Of a DNA stretch of 64,000 nucleotides, positions 25,898-34,705 are shown piece by piece. Both the position numbers and the translations under genes were made by a program. The notes beneath the pieces are model-generated. The model was given only the letters and a program-made list of their open reading frames with translations. It was not told the origin of the DNA and did not search any database. The DNA is taken from assembly GCA_965601955.1 (NCBI GenBank), contig OZ271855.1, forward strand, positions 310,001 through 374,000. Reading direction: 5' to 3'. The stretch is from RHLJ01 sp965601955. Lineage in GTDB: Bacteria > Bacteroidota > Rhodothermia > Balneolales > Balneolaceae. Numbering within the stretch: the stretch's first letter is position 1; each line of letters opens with the position of its first letter.

Positions 25898-26621
25898 TGA
25901 TGAACCTTTAGCTCGTGAGCGATTACGTTCTCTTCTTGAGCATGCCGATGAATTTGTTCAAATCATTGGAGAATCAGGGACTGCTTCCGAAGCCATTGAA
26001 CAAATCAACACTGTAAAACCAGAGGTGGTTTTCCTGGATATTCAAATGCCCGGCCTGGATGGCTTTGACGTGGTATCTCTACTCGAAAAACCCCTTCCCT
26101 ACATTGTATTTGTCACGGCTTATGATCAGTATGCTATAAAAGCATTTGAAGTTCATGCCCTTGATTACCTAACAAAGCCAGTCCGCTTAGAGCGCCTTCA
26201 GCAATGTTTAGATCGTTTGAGAGATCTTACTGAATTAAAAGAGAAACAGGAAGGAGCACTCGAAAAGGCTTTATTAGATCAGCAAGAGAAGCCTCTTCAC
26301 GTAATTACTGCCAAAAAAGGACGTGGCATACATGTGCTAAACCTGGATGATATCCTCTATATAGAAGCAACAGAGAAATTACTTTATGCTCATACTTTGG
26401 ATAACAAATTCCGAGTAGATGGCACTCTCGATCATTTAGAAAAAAGACTTCAGGATGGGCGCTTTGTTCGGTCTCACCGTTCTTTCCTAGTGAATGTAAA
26501 GCATGTAACCGAGTTAATCCCCTGGTTCTCTGGCACCTATGAACTCAAGCTTTCTAATAATGCCCAGGTTGCAGTTTCTAGACGGCGGGTAAAGGATGTA
26601 AAAACACACCTGGGTGTTTAA
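25878..26621 (+). CDS. LytTR-family response regulator
   Basis: 247 residues. The receiver domain (1-120) has the acidic pocket VDDE, phospho-acceptor D54 in VFLDIQMPGLDGF, and Lys in LTKPVRL. The LytTR DNA-binding domain (about 140-247) has GIHVLNLDDILYIEATEKLLYAHT and RSHRSFLVNVKHVTELIPWF. It overlaps the kinase gene by 20 nt. The direct repeats at 22329-22360 and the box at 14615 are candidate binding sites, predicting autoregulation and control of the RND operon (inference). Confidence 0.93.
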   Translation: MNAFLVDDEPLARERLRSLLEHADEFVQIIGESGTASEAIEQINTVKPEVVFLDIQMPGLDGFDVVSLLEKPLPYIVFVTAYDQYAIKAFEVHALDYLTKPVRLERLQQCLDRLRDLTELKEKQEGALEKALLDQQEKPLHVITAKKGRGIHVLNLDDILYIEATEKLLYAHTLDNKFRVDGTLDHLEKRLQDGRFVRSHRSFLVNVKHVTELIPWFSGTYELKLSNNAQVAVSRRRVKDVKTHLGV

Positions 26622-26655
26622 TGTCAATTTGTTTTCCAGGGTTACCCGTAATATT

Positions 26656-26677
26656 ATGGCTGAAATAAATCAGCCAT
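26656..26677. repeat. inverted repeat next to the serine hydrolase start
   Basis: ATGGCTGA (26656-26663) pairs with TCAGCCAT (26670-26677), ending 2 nt before the ATG at 26680. It could occlude the ribosome-binding region or be an operator. The first arm also holds an alternative in-frame ATG (26656). Confidence 0.45.
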
Positions 26678-26679
26678 CC

Positions 26680-27888
26680 ATGAAAAAGCTACTTCTCTTC
26701 CTTTCTGTTTCCTTTTTTTCAATTACTCTCCAGGCTCAAACTTACTTTCCCGGAACCTGGGGTAATTGGGAAAAGAAAACACCTCAAGAACTAGGCCTTA
26801 ACCCTGACTCCATTCGAAGTGCTGTAGAATATGCCCAGGCCATGGAAACTTCAAATCCCAGAAATATGGAGGTAAATCACTACCAGACTTTCGGCCGTGA
26901 ACCTTTTGGGGATGGTATTGGCCCATTTAAAGAGCGAGGTGACCAAACAGGCATTATTATTAAGAATGGATATATCATAGCAGAATGGGGAGAACCTTTT
27001 CGGGTAGACATGACCCATAGTGTGGCAAAAACGATTCTTTCTACAACTGTAGGGCTTGCTTATGATAAAGGGTTAATTCGGGATGTACATGATAAGGTAG
27101 GACCATATATGGCTCCCATTCATCTCATGGAGTTTGATGCGAATGAGCCAAAAACAGAAGAGTTTGGCGAATCTAAATTTATTGAGCCCTTTACCGGAGA
27201 ACATAATTCAAAAATTACCTGGAACCACCTGCTTCGTCAAACCTCCGATTGGGAAGGGACTTTATTTGGAAAACCGGACTGGGCAGACAGACCATCCGGA
27301 GACCGTTCAACCTGGATGACAAGGGAAAGGAATGAACCGGGCACCGTGTATGAGTACAATGATGTTCGGGTAAACCTGCTGGCACTGGCTGCACTTAATG
27401 TATTTAGAGAACCTCTTCCATCCATATTCAGAGAACATGTAATGAATAAAATTGGCGGGTCACCGACCTGGCGTTGGTATGGGTATGAAACCTCCTGGGT
27501 AGTTATTGATGGGCGCCCTATCCAAAGTGTAAGTGGAGGCGGTCACTGGGGCGGAGGAGTATACATTAGCGCTAGAGACCAAGCGCGTTTAGGATATCTA
27601 TTACTTCGAGATGGGGAATGGAATGGTGATCAAATTATCTCTAAAGAATGGCTTGAAATGGCCCAAACACCCACGGAGGCAAATCCAGGGTATGGATTTA
27701 TGAATTTCTTTTTAAATGGAAACCAGGAAGGGCTCCCAAGTGCCCCCGAAACTTCTGTTCGTCATCTTGGCGCAGGAGCCAACATGGTATATGTGGATAC
27801 TGAGAATGATCTTGTAATTGTGGCTCGCTGGATTCGAGGTTCTGCTATGGATGGAATTGTTAGAAGGGTGATTAATGCACATAAATAG
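26680..27888 (+). CDS. secreted class-C beta-lactamase-fold serine hydrolase
   Basis: 402 residues from the ATG that begins a clear signal peptide (MKKLLLFLSVSFFSITLQAQ). The frame is open from 26614, overlapping the regulator. The nucleophile motif SVAK is at 114-117. The second motif appears as VYEYNDVRVNLLALA (YND instead of the usual YxN), and GGGHWGGG occupies the third-motif area. The family covers esterases, amide and 6-aminohexanoate-oligomer hydrolases and D-aminopeptidases as well as beta-lactamases, so resistance should not be assumed. It lies 58 nt after the LytTR gene and might be read with it. Confidence 0.85.
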   Translation: MKKLLLFLSVSFFSITLQAQTYFPGTWGNWEKKTPQELGLNPDSIRSAVEYAQAMETSNPRNMEVNHYQTFGREPFGDGIGPFKERGDQTGIIIKNGYIIAEWGEPFRVDMTHSVAKTILSTTVGLAYDKGLIRDVHDKVGPYMAPIHLMEFDANEPKTEEFGESKFIEPFTGEHNSKITWNHLLRQTSDWEGTLFGKPDWADRPSGDRSTWMTRERNEPGTVYEYNDVRVNLLALAALNVFREPLPSIFREHVMNKIGGSPTWRWYGYETSWVVIDGRPIQSVSGGGHWGGGVYISARDQARLGYLLLRDGEWNGDQIISKEWLEMAQTPTEANPGYGFMNFFLNGNQEGLPSAPETSVRHLGAGANMVYVDTENDLVIVARWIRGSAMDGIVRRVINAHK

Positions 27889-27957
27889 ACATTAAGTATC
27901 CCTAATGTATCCTTTTTTTAATTAGATAAGCACCTATTTCGAAGTACCTTAACTTCG

Positions 27958-28620
27958 ATGAGTAGTACGCAGGGTAAAACGGCCATAGTAGTTGGGGCCA
28001 CGGGTCTAGTAGGTTCACACCTTCTTCAGCTTTTGCTTTCTGATGATAGGTATGGGAAAGTAGTGGTTTTCCATCGCAGGGCAATTGGGGTTAGTCATCC
28101 AAAGCTTACCGAACATACCAGCCGATTTGATGAAATCAATATTTGGAAACATCTTATCCAGGGAGATGAACTTTACTCTGCGTTGGGTACTACTATAAAA
28201 AAGGCTGGCAGTAAGAGAGCCCAATTCCATGTAGACTATGACCATCAATTCAATATAGCTGAAGCAGCAGCCAAAAATGGTGTTGCTTCATATTGCCTCA
28301 TCTCTTCGGTAGGAGCAAGCCGTAAGTCGAAGAACTTTTATTTAAACATGAAAGGTCAACTAGATAAAGCCGTTAAGAAGTTGGAATTTGAAAAGCTTTG
28401 CATCTTGAGACCCTCTTTCCTGAATGGAGATCGAAAAGAAGAGCGTTTCCTCGAAAAAGCAGGAATCAGTGCCTTTAACCTGATTTCCTTTATTCCTGGT
28501 ATTCGAAAATACCGTCCGATACATGCTCAGCAAGTGGCTCAGGCTATGATTAATTCCTTAAATGAGCCTGATACAAAAACTACCTATGAAGCCGATGAGA
28601 TTTTTGGATTGCTGAAGTAA
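27958..28620 (+). CDS. NAD(P)-binding atypical SDR (HTATIP2/YbjT-like)
   Basis: A 220-residue Rossmann protein starting TAIVVGATGLVGSHLLQLLL, with the GATGLVG dinucleotide-binding loop. VASYCLISSVGASRKSKNFYLNMKGQLDKAVKKL carries the Y-x-x-x-K-like pair. FEKLCILRPSFLNGDRKEER is typical of the HTATIP2/TIP30-like and NAD(P)H-binding epimerase-like group. It may be a reductase or only a redox sensor. Single gene. Confidence 0.82.
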   Translation: MSSTQGKTAIVVGATGLVGSHLLQLLLSDDRYGKVVVFHRRAIGVSHPKLTEHTSRFDEINIWKHLIQGDELYSALGTTIKKAGSKRAQFHVDYDHQFNIAEAAAKNGVASYCLISSVGASRKSKNFYLNMKGQLDKAVKKLEFEKLCILRPSFLNGDRKEERFLEKAGISAFNLISFIPGIRKYRPIHAQQVAQAMINSLNEPDTKTTYEADEIFGLLK

Positions 28621-28716
28621 TTACTTTTCTCCTTTTTTACAATCCCCTCATTTTGAGATAAATAAGTTTTAGGGCAAATATTTTAAAACTTATAGATTGA
28701 GCTTCGTTTCCCGGTT

Positions 28717-29394
28717 ATGAAACATCTCTTACTTTGCCTGATGCTGTTTCTTACAATAAACAGCGATGTACTATCGCAACAGTCTGCCAAATTGGAGTTA
28801 ACTCTCTCAACTGATTACTATCTGGTAGTAAGAGATCAATTTTCCTGGTTTCTGATAACTCCCACCTACGATGCCCAATACCTACAAGACGCAACTTCAC
28901 GAATCCACCCATCTCTAAGTTTGAAATACTTCTTTACGGATCGTTTCAGCATTAAATTGGGCATAAGATATTATGACTTCGGACATAAATCAGATCGGCT
29001 GCAAATCAACTTTACGCCTCCTGCCATAGAGTCTCTTCATCGATATAAGGCTCACTTTATAAGCATTCCCATTGGAGTTGATTTTCGGTTTATTAACAGG
29101 AAAATCTTCAGCTACATAGGCTCTTCTTTTCTTATGGATATATACCTGGGAGAAACTTCTAATGAGCCTGAGTTTGTTACTATTGATGCTCTGGACTGGA
29201 GAAGCTTTAACGCAAGCATTGGTGCTAACCTGGGATTGGGTTATACATTTTATAACGCCTTTGCCCTCAGTATTGAACCCTACGTTACCGTTCCTCTCCA
29301 TGACTATATGATTGAGGATAGACCCTCTTCAGCTCAGAGTATACACCCCTTCCGTATAGGTATTCAAGTTGGATTAAACTATAGATTTCAATAA
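28717..29394 (+). CDS. putative outer-membrane beta-barrel protein
   Basis: A 225-residue protein with a signal peptide (MKHLLLCLMLFLTINSDVLSQQ) and alternating beta-strand sequence: FSIKLGIRYYDFGHKS, AHFISIPIGVDFRFI, NASIGANLGLGYTFYNAFALSIEPYVTVPL, IGIQVGLNYRFQ. The aromatic last residue region (NYRFQ) and strand spacing fit a small 8-10 stranded porin-like barrel. Function unknown. Confidence 0.7.
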   Translation: MKHLLLCLMLFLTINSDVLSQQSAKLELTLSTDYYLVVRDQFSWFLITPTYDAQYLQDATSRIHPSLSLKYFFTDRFSIKLGIRYYDFGHKSDRLQINFTPPAIESLHRYKAHFISIPIGVDFRFINRKIFSYIGSSFLMDIYLGETSNEPEFVTIDALDWRSFNASIGANLGLGYTFYNAFALSIEPYVTVPLHDYMIEDRPSSAQSIHPFRIGIQVGLNYRFQ

Positions 29395-29443
29395 GTAGAT
29401 TTATCACTTACTTTCTTAGGAATCAAAAAAGTAATGTTCCCTT

Positions 29444-30508
29444 ATGAAGTCATTCCTACTTCTGCTTTCTCTATTTATTGCCGCTGATGTATTTGCCCAG
29501 GATTATACCCGTTCAATCCAAAAAGCCGATTCTATTGTGCAGGCATTTGTGGAAAGTACTTCATTGCCCGGCATGAGCATCTCTGTGTTTCATGAAGATG
29601 CTATGGTTTGGTCGAAGGGATATGGATACGCTGATGTTCAAAACCAAACCCCAGTGAACCCTTCTCTAACAAAGTTTAGAATTGGTAGTGTATCAAAATC
29701 TATCACTGCAGCAGGAATGGGAGTGCTTATGCAAGATGGCAAACTGGATGCAGATGAAATTGTGCAGACTTATGTTCCACACTTCCCCGAAAAAGAATAT
29801 CCCATTACCGTAAAACAGGTGGCCGGGCACCTTGCGGGAATCAGGCATTATCGAGGGAATGAGTTCATGAGTAACAAACTCTATCGAACAGTAGATGAAG
29901 GACTGGAGATTTTTAACGATGATCCCCTGCTTTTTGAACCCGGCAGTGAATATCATTACTCCAGCTATGGATGGAACCTGATTAGTGCTGTGATTGAAGG
30001 AGCCTCAGGAGAAGAATTTCTTCCATTTATGAACGAGAAGGTATTTGACCCTAATGGCATGAATAATACGGTGCCGGAGTGGAGCAACCAGGAAATCCCC
30101 CACCTGACCAAGTTTTATGTTTTGGGGACTTATGGAAATATGGAAGCTAACCCTGTGGATAATAGCTATAAATGGGCGGGCGGAGGTTTCGTTGGAACCA
30201 CTGAGGACCTTATTCGATTTGGAATGGGCATGCTGGATTATGACTTCATCAATGAATCTGTACAGGAAGAACTTATGTTTCCACAGGAAACTAACAATGG
30301 AAGAAACACCAATTATGGAATGGGCTGGCGATTTTTTGAAAACGATGGCCGTTTTTGGACTGGCCATTCCGGAGGATCGGTTGGAGGGTCAACCATGTTC
30401 CTTATCAATAAACAAGATCGTTTCATCATTGCCTATGCCATTAATCGCTCGAACGTAGGATTCGACGATCTTCATTTTAAAGTAGCCGAAGCTTTTCTTG
30501 GTAAATGA
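29444..30508 (+). CDS. secreted class-C beta-lactamase-fold serine hydrolase
   Basis: A 354-residue protein with a signal peptide ending ADVFAQD (about 19). SxxK motif SVSK at 82-85. The second motif is YHYSSYGWNLI (Y172-S-S174, so YSS replaces YSN). The third motif is HSGGSVGGSTMF, an HxG variant. All three active-site motifs are thus present in variant form. The substrate is unknown, most likely a peptide or ester. It is the second of four such genes between 26.7 and 40.2 kb. They are not adjacent copies: sequences outside the motifs differ clearly. Confidence 0.88.
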   Translation: MKSFLLLLSLFIAADVFAQDYTRSIQKADSIVQAFVESTSLPGMSISVFHEDAMVWSKGYGYADVQNQTPVNPSLTKFRIGSVSKSITAAGMGVLMQDGKLDADEIVQTYVPHFPEKEYPITVKQVAGHLAGIRHYRGNEFMSNKLYRTVDEGLEIFNDDPLLFEPGSEYHYSSYGWNLISAVIEGASGEEFLPFMNEKVFDPNGMNNTVPEWSNQEIPHLTKFYVLGTYGNMEANPVDNSYKWAGGGFVGTTEDLIRFGMGMLDYDFINESVQEELMFPQETNNGRNTNYGMGWRFFENDGRFWTGHSGGSVGGSTMFLINKQDRFIIAYAINRSNVGFDDLHFKVAEAFLGK

Positions 30509-30589
30509 CTTTGTTTCCCGAGCAGCCTCGCTAAAGCCTTGAGCCTTGGTCTATTATATAATCAAGAGATATTATCAACAATGAAATAA

Positions 30590-31444
30590 ATGAAAGCACC
30601 CAAGCACTGGCATGATTATGAACTCATCGATTTTGGCAAGGGCCGAAAGCTAGAACGCTTTGGTTCTTTGACAGTTGACCGACCTGAACCATCTGCATCA
30701 CTAAATCCTTCACAACCTGCTGAAAAGTGGAGTACATCCGATTTGTATTTCAGAGAAGAAAAAGGACAAAAAGGGTCCTGGAATAAACAAGTAGAGGATT
30801 TCAGTATTGAATATCCTTTTGGAGATTCCACTATGGAATTATGGTTAAGTCAGGGGGCCTTTAAGCATCTTGGAGTATTCCCAGAACAAGGTGTGAACTG
30901 GGAGTTTATTTCAAAAAAAGTTGAGACTATGGCCCACTCCGGGTTCACTCCAAAAGTGCTCAACTTGTTTGCTTACACGGGCGGAGCCAGTATGGCCGCA
31001 GCTCTTTCAGGCGCTAAAGTTACTCATGTCGATTCTTCAAAGAGTGTAGTAAACTGGGCGCGAAGGAATGCTGAGTCAAACCGGATAAATACCATTCGAT
31101 GGATTGTAGAAGACGCCCGAAGCTTTGTGGAAAAATCCATTCGTAGAAAAGATGTCTATAATGGCATCATCATGGACCCACCCATTTTTGGAATGAGTTC
31201 GAAAGAAAAAAACTGGAAACTAAACCGTGATCTTGCCCAGCTAATAGAAAACAGCCTGAAAATCCTGGACAATGAGCACCAGTTCTTCATTCTAAATACC
31301 TATTCCCCTCAGCTGCCCAAGAATAAGCTGGAACAGCTTTTAAAAAATGTGCCCGGATTCCCATCACAATTCGAGAGTGTATTTTTGGGTTTAAAAAGCA
31401 GTAATGGAAAGGAGCTTCGTTTAGGAAACCTAATCCGGTTTTAG
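30590..31444 (+). CDS. class I SAM-dependent (rRNA-type) methyltransferase
   Basis: A 284-residue protein with the SAM-binding motif LNLFAYTGGASMAAALSGAKVTHVDSSKSVVNWARRNAESN and the catalytic-region motif IIMDPPIFGMSSKEKNWKLNRDL. These match COG1092 (RlmI/RlmK-like) methyltransferases acting on 23S rRNA cytosine or guanine. The PUA domain usual at the N-terminus of RlmI is missing, and the first ~60 residues (HDYELIDFGKGRKLERFG) form another small domain. The DPPIFG motif keeps the DPP core. The RNA target is uncertain. Confidence 0.85.
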   Translation: MKAPKHWHDYELIDFGKGRKLERFGSLTVDRPEPSASLNPSQPAEKWSTSDLYFREEKGQKGSWNKQVEDFSIEYPFGDSTMELWLSQGAFKHLGVFPEQGVNWEFISKKVETMAHSGFTPKVLNLFAYTGGASMAAALSGAKVTHVDSSKSVVNWARRNAESNRINTIRWIVEDARSFVEKSIRRKDVYNGIIMDPPIFGMSSKEKNWKLNRDLAQLIENSLKILDNEHQFFILNTYSPQLPKNKLEQLLKNVPGFPSQFESVFLGLKSSNGKELRLGNLIRF

Positions 31445-31500
31445 TATAGGGATACATTCTCATCTCCACATAAATATGTGTTGAATTTTTCCTTCTATTT

Positions 31501-31514
31501 GATGTATTTACATC
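31501..31514. promoter_or_regulatory. short palindrome GATGTA-TT-TACATC upstream of the SLATT-like gene
   Basis: A 6-bp perfect inverted repeat 28 bp before the start at 31543, just after a pyrimidine-rich stretch. Its size and position fit a repressor operator. No candidate regulator is adjacent except the sigma-factor pair at 33 kb. Confidence 0.35.
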
Positions 31515-31542
31515 GAAATAAAATTTTGATTTAAAGGAAGAT

Positions 31543-32343
31543 ATGGGTAAAAGTTATAAACTGGTCCCCGTAGAGGGTAATGATGAGATTAATAACGTTG
31601 TTGAATCGGTTGAAAATCTTTTTGATGAAACTGTTAATTGGTATCAAAATAGTCTTCGTCCGAAACGATTTTTGTCTAAAGCATTTCGAATCTTAGGGAT
31701 ACTTAGCTTTGCATTTGGTTCTTCGCTGCCTCTTCTTGCTTATCTAAATCTGAACTTCTTTCAACCAAACCTTGGATATGTAGCTTTCGCATTAGCGGGC
31801 CTCTTATACACTTTTGATAAATTGTTGGGTTATTCGAGTGGCTGGATGAGATATATATCTACAAAACTTGAGCTTGAAGCTACCTGGTTTCAATTTGAAC
31901 AACGATGGGCCATTTTGGTGCTTGGGTTTTCTAAGGACTGTGAAGAAACTGAAAAAGTTAGTATCTGCGATTTATATGACGCTCTTTATGATTTCAAGAT
32001 TGAAATACAAGGAATTGTAGAGGAAGAAACAAAACAATGGATCGCAGAATTTAAATCTAACCTTGCTGAGTTCGAAAAGCTGGTAAAATCTAAAACGGCA
32101 GAACTTAAACCTGGAAGTGCCTTTATTGAGGTCAAAGACGCTGATAAAATAGGCGAGATAGAAATGAATCTAGCCGGAAAAACTATCTCTCTTCAAGACA
32201 AAAATGGATACCTATTCAAAAACCTTAAACCTGGGGATTATCAATTAACAGTAACAGGTAAAAAGGACGGAGCTAGTGTTAATCGTACTCAAACAGTTAC
32301 GGTAACTCCTGGTCAGATGACCAAAACCTCTATTGAGCTATAG
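31543..32343 (+). CDS. SLATT-like two-TM protein with C-terminal beta (PEGA-like) domain
   Basis: A 266-residue protein with no signal peptide but two adjacent TM segments (about 48-67 and 75-92). These are followed by FDKLLGYSSGWMRYISTKLELEATWFQFEQRWAIL (91-125), the pattern I recall for SLATT (SMODS and SLOG-associated 2TM effector) domains. A coiled-coil stretch (about 155-188) follows, then a small beta domain (190-266: GSAFIEVKDADKIGEIEMNLAGKTISLQ, FKNLKPGDYQLTVTG) like PEGA or carboxypeptidase-regulatory domains. SLATT proteins are predicted pore-forming effectors of nucleotide-signalling defence systems, but no CD-NTase or SLOG gene is adjacent. RBS AAGGAAG precedes the start. Confidence 0.65.
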   Translation: MGKSYKLVPVEGNDEINNVVESVENLFDETVNWYQNSLRPKRFLSKAFRILGILSFAFGSSLPLLAYLNLNFFQPNLGYVAFALAGLLYTFDKLLGYSSGWMRYISTKLELEATWFQFEQRWAILVLGFSKDCEETEKVSICDLYDALYDFKIEIQGIVEEETKQWIAEFKSNLAEFEKLVKSKTAELKPGSAFIEVKDADKIGEIEMNLAGKTISLQDKNGYLFKNLKPGDYQLTVTGKKDGASVNRTQTVTVTPGQMTKTSIEL

Positions 32344-32350
32344 AATAAAA

Positions 32351-32376
32351 TAAGCCGGACCTGGTGATCCGGCTTA
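32351..32376. terminator. bidirectional hairpin between convergent genes
   Basis: TAAGCCGGA (32351-32359) pairs perfectly with TCCGGCTTA (32368-32376), with an 8-nt loop. Minus-strand readout is followed by TTTTATTCT. It lies between the SLATT-like gene and the anti-sigma-like gene. Confidence 0.75.
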
Positions 32377-32386
32377 CACTGAATAT

Positions 32387-33220
32387 TTAATTGTTTCTCT
32401 TTTGAACTTCAATTCTTTCTATTTCTGGTAAATCCTCTTCCCTGATTTCCATGATAGAGCTGTCCATAATACTGAACTTTAGTTCTACAGCTTGCTCGTC
32501 GTATTCAGCTCCACTATCCCTGAGAATTTGCAGCCTCGAACTTAAATTCGATACTTGCTCAACAATCTCAACAACAGGTACACCCTTTTCATTATAAGCC
32601 ACACGAGCACTCCCTTCAAAAGAACTATTTTCATGCAAATATTTATCAATGTTGTAGGCAAGTACCGAATCAGAAGTACTAGAATCTATTACAAGATTCA
32701 GGCTATGCAGAGCCACTTCGTATAAAGGGCGTTCTACTTCTTCTTCCATAGGAAATACATTGATGGACTTGAACGAAAACATAGATTGAAGTTCATCCCT
32801 TTTTTGAGACGCCTCGTCTAAATCAGCATCCGGAAGTACCAACACTATTTCTTTATGAGAGTCGCTTTTACCAGCTTTTTCTTTGGATTCTTTCGAATCA
32901 TCCTCCGCCTCATAGATCACATCGTTTAGGATAACCTGGTCCATATCAATGGTTCTTGACTGGGAAAGTGTTTTAGTGATTTCCGCACCTTCAGCTTCTA
33001 CTATCCCAACAATCATATAGCCCAACTCTTCTTCTTGTTGAACAGGCATAGTACAGGCAACAAATATTAACATTAGGGCCACAAAGGATGCGGCAATTTT
33101 ATAAATAGGTCTCATTTTTCTGGGTGTTTTGTGGTTTTGATCTAACCAGTTCCCCAGCTCCTCTAAAGAGTGCTTGTGAGTATGTTTCTTAAATTGATTG
33201 AGTTCTTCTTTTAAGTTCAT
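32387..33220 (-). CDS. putative membrane anti-sigma factor partner
   Basis: 277 residues from the ATG at 33220, 4 nt after the sigma-factor stop. The N-terminal ~50 residues are soluble and charged (NLKEELNQFKKHTHKHSLEELGNWLDQNHKTPRK), followed by one TM (about 56-72, IAASFVALMLIFVAC) and a large periplasmic part with EVQ-type acidic stretches. The topology and position right after an ECF sigma gene suggest an anti-sigma factor, but I see no zinc-binding HxxxCxxC (ZAS) motif, so the mechanism is unclear. The longer frame from 33268 would overlap the sigma gene. Confidence 0.65.
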   Translation of the reverse strand: MNLKEELNQFKKHTHKHSLEELGNWLDQNHKTPRKMRPIYKIAASFVALMLIFVACTMPVQQEEELGYMIVGIVEAEGAEITKTLSQSRTIDMDQVILNDVIYEAEDDSKESKEKAGKSDSHKEIVLVLPDADLDEASQKRDELQSMFSFKSINVFPMEEEVERPLYEVALHSLNLVIDSSTSDSVLAYNIDKYLHENSSFEGSARVAYNEKGVPVVEIVEQVSNLSSRLQILRDSGAEYDEQAVELKFSIMDSSIMEIREEDLPEIERIEVQKRNN

Positions 33221-33224
33221 AGCA

Positions 33225-33866
33225 TCACCCCATTGAATTGATTTCTTTGATGATGGTTGAGGTTTCATGGTAAAGATCCTTGTAAGGTTTTTGTTTGCTT
33301 AAGGTGATGGACTTAGGTATGACCCTTCCATCTCCTTCTAATTGCTCCATGATTTCCTTCAACTTTTTCCGGGTACGACTTAACCGGGATTTTACTGTCG
33401 ATTCGCTTTTTTCGTTTTGCAGGTGAGTGATTTCCTGTATCGAAAATCCACCTATCTCGAAAAGCAGCAGGGCTGCCCGTTCTTTTTTCCCGAGCCTGGA
33501 GAGTGCACCTATCAAAAGCTGATGATCTTCAAAAAAATCATCTTCAAATACCTGAAAGGCTTCTTTTCCATCCTCAGAAGATAGCGACACAAACCTGTTC
33601 CAAAACGGTCGGCGAACAGCATCGTAAAAACTCCGGGTAACAATCTGAAATATCCAGCTCCTGAAACTTTTGGTATCCCGTAATGAACCAATGTTCTCAT
33701 AGGCTTTCATCAACGATTGCTGAAGAATATCTTCGGCTTCCGCTTTGGATGAACCCGAACACAGGGCACGGCAGTAATTCACTACATCATCGTAGTGAGG
33801 CTTCAGTAATTGAATAAATTCAGAATGTGACACAGAATGCATATTGGAATTCATGGTTGCGCGCAA
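33225..33866 (-). CDS. ECF-type RNA polymerase sigma factor
   Basis: 213 residues. Region 2 (about 20-85) has DVVNYCRALCSGSSKAEAEDILQQSLMKAYENIGSLRDTKSFRSWIFQIVTRSF, with the DIxQ-like core. Region 4 (about 120-175) has LGKKERAALLLFEIGGFSIQEITHLQNEKSESTVKSRLSRTRKKLKE. Both are typical of sigma-70 family ECF factors. Three near-start Mets (33866, 33854, 33842) leave the exact start open. A C-terminal tail of ~35 residues is longer than usual. It forms an operon with the anti-sigma-like gene. Confidence 0.9.
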   Translation of the reverse strand: MRATMNSNMHSVSHSEFIQLLKPHYDDVVNYCRALCSGSSKAEAEDILQQSLMKAYENIGSLRDTKSFRSWIFQIVTRSFYDAVRRPFWNRFVSLSSEDGKEAFQVFEDDFFEDHQLLIGALSRLGKKERAALLLFEIGGFSIQEITHLQNEKSESTVKSRLSRTRKKLKEIMEQLEGDGRVIPKSITLSKQKPYKDLYHETSTIIKEINSMG

Positions 33867-33933
33867 TCACCAATAAGACTGAACCAGGTAATCAAAAGTC
33901 GCAGAGGCTAAAATTATTTTTAACTTTACTGCC

Positions 33934-34449
33934 ATGAACTTCATTATTAATACCGAGAGACTACAATTAATTCCCTTTAATGCAGAGGATATTTCATTAT
34001 TTCTCAAGCTGAATAACGATGCTTTCATAAGAAAGTATTTATGGGATGATGAATTAATTGGTGAAGAACTCGCCACAACCATCATTCAACAAAATGATCA
34101 ACATTTCACTAACGATCAGTTTGGGCTCTGGAAAATTCAAAGAAAGGAAAACGATCTTGTAATCGGGTATGTAGGCCTTTGGTATTTCTTTGATGAGCCC
34201 CAGCCACAACTGATTTATGCCCTCCTCGAAGAGTTTACCGGGAAAGGGTATGCCACCGAAGCGAGTACTTCAATCATCGAGTATGCATTTAACCAGCTTG
34301 GATACGACTATCTGGTCGCCGCTACCGATGAGCCTCACCTGGATTCACAACATGTAGCTCTTCGTTTGGGGATGTCGTTTTATGAAAAGAGGATCGAAGA
34401 TGGTAAGAAAACCCTTTTTTATAGAATCGAAAAGTCTTCTGATAATTGA
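33934..34449 (+). CDS. GNAT-family N-acetyltransferase
   Basis: A 171-residue single GNAT domain: TERLQLIPFNAEDISLFLKLN at the N-terminus, IGYVGLWYFFDEPQPQLIYALLEEFTGKGYATEASTSIIEYAF (acetyl-CoA binding, G-x-G-x-A-like GKGYATEA) and LDSQHVALRLGMSFYEKR. This layout is that of the RimJ/RimL-type or acetyltransferase_3 group. The acceptor could be a protein N-terminus or a small molecule. Confidence 0.88.
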   Translation: MNFIINTERLQLIPFNAEDISLFLKLNNDAFIRKYLWDDELIGEELATTIIQQNDQHFTNDQFGLWKIQRKENDLVIGYVGLWYFFDEPQPQLIYALLEEFTGKGYATEASTSIIEYAFNQLGYDYLVAATDEPHLDSQHVALRLGMSFYEKRIEDGKKTLFYRIEKSSDN

Positions 34450-34705
34450 CAAACCTGGTTTTTTAATCCGTCAACCTGAAGTTTTCTGGGATAACAAAAA
34501 TATGTTAATCGTTATTATTGGCCTAAGAAGAAGAGGTAGATTTTAATTTCAACTTATTCGCAATTATTCATTCAGAAATACCAACTACTATTCGCATTCT
34601 TAGCCTTAATATGACATATTAAGCACAGCTTGTTTTCAAAATATTGGTAAAGATAGATTAATTGAATAGTTAAAGACTTAAGTACTAACAATTAATGCTA
34701 AATCA

